From contig NZ_CP011427.1 in NCBI RefSeq assembly GCF_001506165.1, positions 1,736,001 through 1,800,000 on the forward strand: a stretch of DNA of 64,000 bases. The letters are read 5' to 3'. This DNA comes from Pantoea vagans. Lineage in GTDB: Bacteria; Pseudomonadota; Gammaproteobacteria; Enterobacterales; Enterobacteriaceae. Position numbers and translations under genes: made by a program. This document shows, in pieces, positions 58,120-64,000 of the stretch; the first letter of the stretch is position 1; every line of letters begins with the position of its first letter. A model generated the notes under the pieces. It saw nothing but the letters and a program-made list of their open reading frames with translations, was not told where the DNA came from and made no database searches.

Positions 58120-59709
58120 ATGAAGAATCTGGCCAGCCAAATCCATGCCTTCGGTAAAGCCTTAATGATGCCGATTTCCGTTATTGCCGCCGCAGGGATC
58201 TTTCTCGGGCTGGCAGCCGCCATGCAAAACCCGGCTGTCACCGGCGATGCGTTTGCAAACTTGCATGTACCTCAGTTGATCATCGGCTTTATTCGTAAAG
58301 TGGCTGCTGCGTTGTTTGCCAATCTGCCGGTTTTCTTTGCCGTCGCCAGCGCGATTGGCTTAGCCAAAGCAGAAAAACCCACGGCGGCCTTTGCCAGCGT
58401 GATTGGCTATATCGGGATGAATGTGGGTATCAATGCCACACTGGCCGCTAAAGGGTTGACTGCCGCCACCACCACACCGGAAGCGCTGCAGCAAGCGGGT
58501 ATGGACCAGACCACGGCCATGATGACTTCCGCCGAGTACATCGACATGCTGGGGATATTCACCTATAACATGAGCGTGCTGGGCGGCGTGATTGCCGGGC
58601 TGATCACCGTGCTGTTGCATAACCGTTTCTATACTCAGCAACTGCCTACCGCGATCAGCTTTTTTGGCGGGAGGCGGTTTGTGCCCATCGTCACCATTAT
58701 CGTGTTACCGCTGATTGGCGTGTTACTGGCGCTGATCTGGCCCACCCTTGGCGCTGGGATTGCGTGGGTAGGGCAGATGATTGGCAAGAGTGGCCAGTAC
58801 GGTGCATTTCTGTTGGGCACCGGTGAGCGACTGCTGATCCCCACGGGGTTGCACCATATCCTCAATGAAACCGTACGCTTCACGCCGATTGGCGGCATGG
58901 CAACGGTGGACGGGCAAACCATTGTGGGTGCGCTCAATATCTTCAATAGTTCCTTAACCCATCCTGGCGCCATCCCCGATGACACTGTCCGCAATGCCAC
59001 TCAGTTTCTTGCACAGGGTAAAATTCCGGTGATGATGTTTGGCTTGCCCGCCGCAGCCCTGGCGATTTACCACACGGCGCGGCCAGAACATAAACAGCGC
59101 GTCAAAGCGCTGGTGTTGGCAGGCGCGCTGACATCATTTACCACCGGGATCACCGAGCCGCTGGAGTTCTGCTTTATCTTCGTTTCCCCTGTGCTTTACA
59201 TCCTGCACGCACTGCTCACCGGCTTATCATTTATGTTGATGTCGATGCTGCATCTGATGATTGGCAACGTGCAGGGCGGTGCCATCGATTTGGTGGTATT
59301 TGGCATGCTGGGCGGTAGCAAAACGCACTGGTGGTGGACGGTGGTATTGGGTGTGATTTATGCGCCGATCTATTACTACGGTTTCCGTTTTGTCATTACA
59401 AAGATGCGAGTGGAAACGCCGGGGCGTGAGTCGGATGAAGAACCACAAACCGCTCAGGTCACGGCAGATGAGCGCACTAAAGTGATCATCAGTGGGTTAG
59501 GCGGGCAGGGCAATATAGAGGACGTCGATTGCTGCTTTACCCGATTGCGTGTGCGGGTAAAGCAGATGAATGAAGTGGTTGATCAGACGCTGCTTACCAC
59601 CGGGGCTAACGGCGTTAATCGCGTGAGCGAACATGATGTGCAGGTGATCTATGGCCCGCAGGTGGAAAAGATTGCCAGCGAGGTAAAAAGTGCCTTAGGC
59701 GTGGCATAA
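58120..59709 (+). CDS. PTS EIICB transporter, glucose/glucoside superfamily
   Basis: A 529-residue inner-membrane sugar permease and phosphotransferase. The EIIC domain (about 1-420) has some ten helices and the substrate-loop features GERLLIPTGLHHILN and TSFTTGITEPLEF. The EIIB domain (about 450-529) has its phosphorylated Cys at 472 in VDCCFTRLRVRV, where a second Cys occupies the usual Ala. An EIIA partner is not encoded nearby and would be borrowed, probably Crr. MalX/GlvC-like in pattern; the sugar cannot be read from sequence. Confidence 0.88.
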   Translation: MKNLASQIHAFGKALMMPISVIAAAGIFLGLAAAMQNPAVTGDAFANLHVPQLIIGFIRKVAAALFANLPVFFAVASAIGLAKAEKPTAAFASVIGYIGMNVGINATLAAKGLTAATTTPEALQQAGMDQTTAMMTSAEYIDMLGIFTYNMSVLGGVIAGLITVLLHNRFYTQQLPTAISFFGGRRFVPIVTIIVLPLIGVLLALIWPTLGAGIAWVGQMIGKSGQYGAFLLGTGERLLIPTGLHHILNETVRFTPIGGMATVDGQTIVGALNIFNSSLTHPGAIPDDTVRNATQFLAQGKIPVMMFGLPAAALAIYHTARPEHKQRVKALVLAGALTSFTTGITEPLEFCFIFVSPVLYILHALLTGLSFMLMSMLHLMIGNVQGGAIDLVVFGMLGGSKTHWWWTVVLGVIYAPIYYYGFRFVITKMRVETPGRESDEEPQTAQVTADERTKVIISGLGGQGNIEDVDCCFTRLRVRVKQMNEVVDQTLLTTGANGVNRVSEHDVQVIYGPQVEKIASEVKSALGVA

Positions 59710-59852
59710 ATATTTAGTTACCACGCTAATAATAAAATTCGCAATCATTGTTAAATCTCTATGGCGGAAATTTGCGAAGATGGCTTCGCCCCTTCAAGAG
59801 CTAAGCCATTGCGAGTGCCGGAGATAAGCGCCGGGTGGGGCAATAATTTATT

Positions 59853-59884
59853 CCAAGGCTGCCTCCCGGCGGCCTTTGTGCTTT
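59853..59884 (+). terminator. Probable terminator after the PTS gene
   Basis: AAGGCTGCC and GGCGGCCTT pair over nine positions (one G-U) around a short loop, followed by TGTGCTTTTT. Confidence 0.55.
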
Positions 59885-59927
59885 TTAGCGCCTGAGTTTG
59901 CTACCATAGCGCGATCGTGTCTTCAGG

Positions 59928-60836
59928 GTGGATGAAAAAATCGACATCAAGCAATTGATTTACCTCTGTAATTTAGAGCGTGAACGCCATTTTGGCCGCG
60001 CGGCAGAAGCCAGTTTTGTCAGCCAACCGACGTTATCGATGCGGCTAAAAAATCTTGAGCGCGAGCTGGGCCTGTCGCTGATCAATCGCAGCAATAATTT
60101 CGACGGTTTCACTCCGGAAGGCGAACGGGTGCTGACTTGGGCGCGCGAGATTGTGTCGGTGTATCAGGGCCTGAAACTGGAAGTGGAATCACTGAAGCAC
60201 GGTGTTAACGGTACGCTGCGTCTGGGTGTGATGCCGCAGTGCAGTGTGGCACTGCCCGCACTGTTAAAAGCCGTCGAGGCGCGTTATCCGCAGCTGGATT
60301 ATCGCGTGGCGGCGATGAGTGCCGACCAACTACTGGAGGCATTAAACAGTCACACCGTCGATGGCGGTATCGGATTCTTTGAACTGACGTCACTGCGTGA
60401 ACTGCATTTCCAGACCGCACTGTTGAAGGATCGCGGCGTCGAAGCGATTTTTAACCCTGAGCATTTCCCGACACTGCAGGAACAGCAGACCCTTTCACTG
60501 AAGACACTGGCGGCGCAACCTCTGTGCCTTGCCGAACCCACGCGCTATTTTCGCCGCTACCTGGATGGACAGCTGCGAGAAACCGGGATCTTACCGCGTG
60601 TGATTGTCGAGAGTGCCTCGATTATGCAGTTGCTGCAGAGTGCGCAGGTGGGGCTGGGCGTGATGGTGTCGCCGTGCGATCACTTATTGCCGGAGATGTT
60701 GCAGAATCTGGCGCGCCGCCCGATTGAAATGGCTCCCATGGGACGCCAGGCCGCATTGGTGATTGCCGAGCCGGGCAGGGCATCGCCGCTGGCCCAGCAT
60801 TTCTTTGATGAAGCGCGTCGACATCTGCCAGATTAA
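59928..60836 (+). CDS. LysR-family transcriptional regulator
   Basis: A 302-residue LysR regulator. Winged helix-turn-helix at about 5-65 (DIKQLIYLCNLERERHFGRAA, SFVSQPTLSMRLKNLERELG), then an effector domain (LRLGVMPQCSVALPALLKAVE, GLGVMVSPCDHLL). OxyR-like in layout, but I cannot assign an inducer. The GTG start at 59928 has only a weak Shine-Dalgarno. It lies downstream of the PTS and ydeP-like genes, which are candidate targets, and converges with yciW. Confidence 0.88.
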   Translation: MDEKIDIKQLIYLCNLERERHFGRAAEASFVSQPTLSMRLKNLERELGLSLINRSNNFDGFTPEGERVLTWAREIVSVYQGLKLEVESLKHGVNGTLRLGVMPQCSVALPALLKAVEARYPQLDYRVAAMSADQLLEALNSHTVDGGIGFFELTSLRELHFQTALLKDRGVEAIFNPEHFPTLQEQQTLSLKTLAAQPLCLAEPTRYFRRYLDGQLRETGILPRVIVESASIMQLLQSAQVGLGVMVSPCDHLLPEMLQNLARRPIEMAPMGRQAALVIAEPGRASPLAQHFFDEARRHLPD

Positions 60837-61960
60837 CGTACTTCACCCAGCGCCATAAATACACGATCTTGCCAACTGGCGAAGGCCACCGCCAGCAGCA
60901 GGGTAAAAATGCGTTCGCTGCCCCATCCAGCATTCAACAAGGGCTGCAGATGCGCGGCACTGAAGCGCTCTGGCAAACGGACCAACTGCGCACTGACGTG
61001 AATCAGTGGGGTCGTTTCTCCCGCTTTATCGACGTCCTGTAACAGCAGATCGCGGTGATGGTGGACTCGTTGTGCAAACAAACGACGGCACCCGAGGACA
61101 CGTGCACTCACCGCCTGCGCCAGAGACGCCTCTTCGCCAAAATGGTCGCCCAGGCGCTGTTGCAGGGTGGCCCAGCCGTACAGAACCTGCGCATCCTGTA
61201 CCAACAACCAGACGGCATCCTCTAAATCCGCTATGCCCTGACAGAAGGTGACAGCAGCTAACTGTTCCGCACTGGCGTAACGCAGTTCGACCGGTTTCAA
61301 CGCGTGTTGCCACGTCGAAGAAGAAGAAAACAGCACAGGGTCGGCATCAGGCGGCGGTGAAACGCCAGGGATCCAGCGCACTGGCAATCCCATCATTGCC
61401 TGCAAGGCGGCCACCACGCGCGCCTGATAGCTGACAAATCCGACCAACTGATTGAGCGTGACAATGTCCGGCTCGGTCAACCCGACCGCATCCAGAGCGC
61501 TGATGCTATTGGCATTAATCAAGGCCGGTTGCATCGCCAGTTGGCGCGCGTACTGAGTTATCTGCGTCAGGCGATTATTGCTCTCCCGTGAGGAGTCGGG
61601 GCCGGGTAAGGGATTCAAGCGTGCCGAGTAGTGATTGCATAGCCGCTGCACGCCTGCCACCTGCGCTACGGTTAGCGCGGTGCTGAGACGATCGTAAAGC
61701 GTTAGGGTGTGCGTCAGCGAGGTGTTCAGGGTGTCAGGAAACAGAATTTGGCTGAGATCGCGCGCGGCCAGTAAGGCAGGCTGGAAGCGGCTCAGCAGCG
61801 GCTGTAACGCGCTGGCTTCTTGCTGCAGCCCCAATAAAAAACGATCTTCGATGTAAGCGGCCTCGGGCACCAGGGGCGCAGTGGCGTGGGATGGTGGGCG
61901 AGTCTGGCTTTCATAAAACCAGTGGTCATGGCCGGGAGAACGGCGTTGTTCCATGGTCAT
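60833..61960 (-). CDS. yciW: YciW, CMD-superfamily protein
   Basis: A 375-residue protein matching E. coli YciW in length and place (between rnb and fabI). It belongs to the peroxidase-related carboxymuconolactone-decarboxylase-like group; E. coli yciW belongs to the cysteine regulon and affects cysteine/thiosulphate metabolism, mechanism unsettled. Visible features are MEQRRSPGHDHWFYESQ at the start and AVTFCQGIADLEDAVWLL with the only central Cys. Its stop overlaps the end of the convergent lysR gene by 4 bp. The first Met-Thr pair may be optional (start at 61960 or 61954). Confidence 0.88.
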   Translation of the reverse strand: MTMEQRRSPGHDHWFYESQTRPPSHATAPLVPEAAYIEDRFLLGLQQEASALQPLLSRFQPALLAARDLSQILFPDTLNTSLTHTLTLYDRLSTALTVAQVAGVQRLCNHYSARLNPLPGPDSSRESNNRLTQITQYARQLAMQPALINANSISALDAVGLTEPDIVTLNQLVGFVSYQARVVAALQAMMGLPVRWIPGVSPPPDADPVLFSSSSTWQHALKPVELRYASAEQLAAVTFCQGIADLEDAVWLLVQDAQVLYGWATLQQRLGDHFGEEASLAQAVSARVLGCRRLFAQRVHHHRDLLLQDVDKAGETTPLIHVSAQLVRLPERFSAAHLQPLLNAGWGSERIFTLLLAVAFASWQDRVFMALGEVR

Positions 61961-62132
61961 TCCTTGCGCAAAAAACGGACTTGGTTAACGACGAGCAATT
62001 CTGAAAAGCGCATCGCCACCAAAGGGCTAGCTTATCGTCGCTGAAGCACTGTCTGTGGCAAAAGAATGAAGGGGAATAACAAATAGCGGCTTGATATAAG
62101 GAGAGGGTTGCAGGGGCGACCATCAGGCCGCC

Positions 62133-62155
62133 CAAAAGCCCACAGTCGTGGGCTT
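62133..62155 (-). terminator. Terminator after fabI
   Basis: AGCCCAC and GTGGGCT (62137-62143, 62148-62154) pair around a 4-nt loop and are followed on the minus strand by TTTTGGG. Confidence 0.8.
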
Positions 62156-62160
62156 CTACA

Positions 62161-62949
62161 TTATTTCAGTTCCAGCTCGTTCATTGCGGCAATGCTGAAG
62201 CCGCCATCAACGTGTACCACTTCACCGGTGATACCACCCGCCAGGTCTGAACACAGGAAGGCCGCAGAGTTACCCACGTCTTCGATGGTGACAGTACGGC
62301 GAATTGGCGTAACCGCTTCACAGTGAGCCAGCATCTTACGGAAATCTTTGATGCCAGAGGCTGCCAGGGTACGGATTGGACCCGCAGACACGGCGTTGAC
62401 ACGCGTACCTTCAGGACCCATTGCGTTCGCCATGTAGCGCACGTTTGCTTCCAGAGACGCTTTCGCCAGACCCATTACGTTGTAGTTCGGGATAGCGCGC
62501 TCTGCACCCAGGTAAGACAGGGTCAGCAGGGCTGAATTCGGGTTCAGCATCGCACGGCACTCTTTCGCCATCGCAACAAAGCTGTAGGCAGAGATGTCGT
62601 GAGCGATTTTGAAGCCTTCACGGGTCACGGCGTTCACGTAGTCACCATCTAACTGGTCGCCAGGGGCGAAACCAATTGAGTGAACGAAACCGTCAAATTT
62701 TGGCCAGGTTTTTGCCAGTTCGGTGAACAGCGCAGTGATGCTCTCGTCTTCTGCCACATCGCATGGCAAAACAATGTCAGAACCCAAATCTTTAGCGAAC
62801 TCTTCCACACGACTTTTCAATTTGTCGTTCTGGTAGGTGAAAGCCAGTTCTGCGCCCTGTTTGTGCATCGCCTGTGCAATACCGTAGGCGATGGAGAGTT
62901 TACTGGCAACGCCAGTAATCAGAATGCGCTTACCGGAAAGAAAACCCAT
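62161..62949 (-). CDS. fabI: Enoyl-[acyl-carrier-protein] reductase (NADH)
   Basis: Reduces trans-2-enoyl-ACP in the last step of each fatty-acid elongation cycle; target of triclosan and isoniazid-type inhibitors. A 262-residue SDR-fold protein with [32 protein letters not shown] (wild-type Gly in the triclosan site) and active Tyr/Lys in [19 protein letters not shown]. Start at [13 protein letters not shown], the family N-terminus; upstream in-frame codons to 62988 are not conserved. Confidence 0.98.
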   Translation of the reverse strand: MGFLSGKRILITGVASKLSIAYGIAQAMHKQGAELAFTYQNDKLKSRVEEFAKDLGSDIVLPCDVAEDESITALFTELAKTWPKFDGFVHSIGFAPGDQLDGDYVNAVTREGFKIAHDISAYSFVAMAKECRAMLNPNSALLTLSYLGAERAIPNYNVMGLAKASLEANVRYMANAMGPEGTRVNAVSAGPIRTLAASGIKDFRKMLAHCEAVTPIRRTVTIEDVGNSAAFLCSDLAGGITGEVVHVDGGFSIAAMNELELK

Positions 62950-63090
62950 AGCTGTAATCCTTATGGTCATTGTTGTTGGCGGTCGCAATGGTTAAAAAGT
63001 GGGCGACCGACGTTAATCGACGTGCGGATTCTAGCACGTCTCTGTCAATTGCGGTAAACCGCACCGCGTTTTCCGCGATGCGCTGAACAA

Positions 63091-63894
63091 TCAGCGTACT
63101 TTGCGCCAGGCTTCAGCGGTCAGTGCTTCACCAAAATGGCTGGTAATAAGACGTTTGGTGAGGTCGTGCAACGGGGAAGCCAACACATCGGCCGTGCCGC
63201 CGCGTTCCACCACTTCTCCCTGATGCATCACCAGCACCTGGTCGCTAATGTGCTTCATCATGCCGAGATGCTGCGTCACATAAATATAGGCGATACCATG
63301 CTTCTCCTGCAGTTCCAGCATCAGATTCACCAGTTGTGATCGCATGGTCATATCCAGCGAGGCGAGGGCCTCATCCGCCACGATGACTTTCGGCTGTAAA
63401 ATCAACGCACGCGCCAGTGCCAGACGCTGTTTCTGACCGGGGGCCAGCATGTGCGGATAGTAACCGGCATGATCGCGCAACAAACCCACCTGACGTAACG
63501 TGGCGATAATGCGTTTTTCGCGCTCCTCATCATCTAACTCGGTGTTGAGGCGCAGCGGGAAATCGAGAATCTGGCTGACGCGCTGACGGGGATTCAGTGA
63601 CGTAGACGGGTCCTGAAAAATCATGCGGATGCGTTGGCTGCGATAGCCGTAGTCACCGTATTCCAGCGGATGGTCGTCGATCAGCATCTCGCCATCCGTG
63701 GGTTCGATCATGCCGCTCAGCATCTTAGCCAGGGTAGATTTGCCCGAACCGTTCTCGCCGATCACCGCCAGCGTCTGCTTCTCACGCAGGGTAAAACTCA
63801 CCCCTTTTACCGCTTCAACATGTTGACGACGAAACAGTCCGGTACGATAGCGATAGGTTTTGCTCAGGTTACGCACTTCCAGCAGGGTTTCCAT
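63091..63894 (-). CDS. sapF: SapF ABC transporter ATPase
   Basis: ATPase (267 residues) of the SapABCDF importer, implicated in antimicrobial-peptide resistance and putrescine or potassium handling in enterobacteria. Walker A GENGSGKSTLA, signature LAPGQKQRLALARA and Walker B VIVADEALASLD are present, the D-loop acidic residue intact. The start METLLEVRNLSKTY at 63894 lies two bases after the sapD stop, consistent with an operon. Confidence 0.96.
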   Translation of the reverse strand: METLLEVRNLSKTYRYRTGLFRRQHVEAVKGVSFTLREKQTLAVIGENGSGKSTLAKMLSGMIEPTDGEMLIDDHPLEYGDYGYRSQRIRMIFQDPSTSLNPRQRVSQILDFPLRLNTELDDEEREKRIIATLRQVGLLRDHAGYYPHMLAPGQKQRLALARALILQPKVIVADEALASLDMTMRSQLVNLMLELQEKHGIAYIYVTQHLGMMKHISDQVLVMHQGEVVERGGTADVLASPLHDLTKRLITSHFGEALTAEAWRKVR

Positions 63895-63896
63895 AC

Positions 63897-64000
63897 TTAC
63901 TGACCCTCGATATTTAACGGGAAGTGGCAAGCGAACAGATGCGCTTTATTGCCGCTCAGGCGCGGTGTCTCGATACATTTGCGCTGCGCATAGGGGCAGC
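63897..64000 (-). CDS. sapD: SapD ABC transporter ATPase, C-terminal end (rest outside window)
   Basis: The last 33 codons of a frame running off the right edge: [20 protein letters not shown] then [13 protein letters not shown]. The CPYAQRKC stretch is the cysteine-rich oligopeptide-transporter C-terminus of DppD/SapD ATPases. Position directly before sapF supports sapD. Confidence 0.9.
   Translation of the reverse strand, partial: CPYAQRKCIETPRLSGNKAHLFACHFPLNIEGQ

Noticed and set aside
63091..64000. Considered whether the last two genes were a second opp/dpp system
   Set aside because: Sequence of the SapF ATPase and the position beside fabI match the sap operon; only the final ATPase fragment is visible upstream of it.

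Overview
The window reads as a chromosomal core segment of a gamma-proteobacterium of the order Enterobacterales. Gene order follows the E. coli K-12 tdk-adhE-opp-tonB-trp-topA-cysB-acnA-rnb-fabI-sap stretch almost gene for gene. Separate trpG and trpD genes, an RpfF homologue, an ERIC repeat and several local replacements point away from Escherichia. An Erwiniaceae (Pantoea/Erwinia-like) or Yersiniaceae-like host is my best inference; I cannot name a species from sequence alone. I found no tRNA, rRNA, insertion sequence, prophage or CRISPR array, and no broken gene apart from the two cut by the window edges.

Layout. 1-12.1 kb: end of tdk, adhE (fermentative alcohol dehydrogenase), ychE, then the oligopeptide permease with two tandem OppA binding proteins followed by oppBCDF. 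12.1-19 kb: yciU, clsA, yciY, a small membrane ORF coupled to yciI, tonB, yciA/B/C, ompW and a BON-domain lipoprotein. 19-25.9 kb: the complete trp operon (trpL-E-G-D-CF-B-A) with promoter/operator, leader peptide with tandem Trp codons and attenuator. 25.9-32.7 kb: rnm, yciO, a trypsin-like lipoprotein where E. coli has yciQ, then rluB, btuR, yciK, sohB, yciN. 33-45.6 kb: topA, cysB, the small proteins ymiA, yciX and a ymiC-like ORF, acnA, ribA, pgpB, lapA-lapB, pyrF-yciH, osmB.

45.6-61 kb is the accessory part: an orphan AraD-type epimerase and kdgT (with a good KdgR box), rpfF facing a PAS-GGDEF-EAL gene (pdeR/rpfR), a cstA-type transporter with its ybdD partner, an ERIC element running into the rnb stop codon, then a YdeP-type molybdoenzyme, a PTS EIICB and a LysR regulator inserted between rnb and yciW. 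The window closes with yciW, fabI, sapF and the tail of sapD.

How things work together. opp imports peptides, trp makes tryptophan under repression and attenuation, and the lap/pgpB/clsA/fabI genes serve envelope lipid synthesis. The most interesting pair is rpfF/pdeR: a diffusible-signal-factor (cis-2-enoic fatty acid) synthase convergent with its likely receptor, a c-di-GMP enzyme. Regulatory sites seen directly include perfect FNR-type boxes upstream of adhE and ompW, a perfect CRP consensus upstream of opp, the trp operator and attenuator, and a strongly structured non-coding stretch in front of ymiA.
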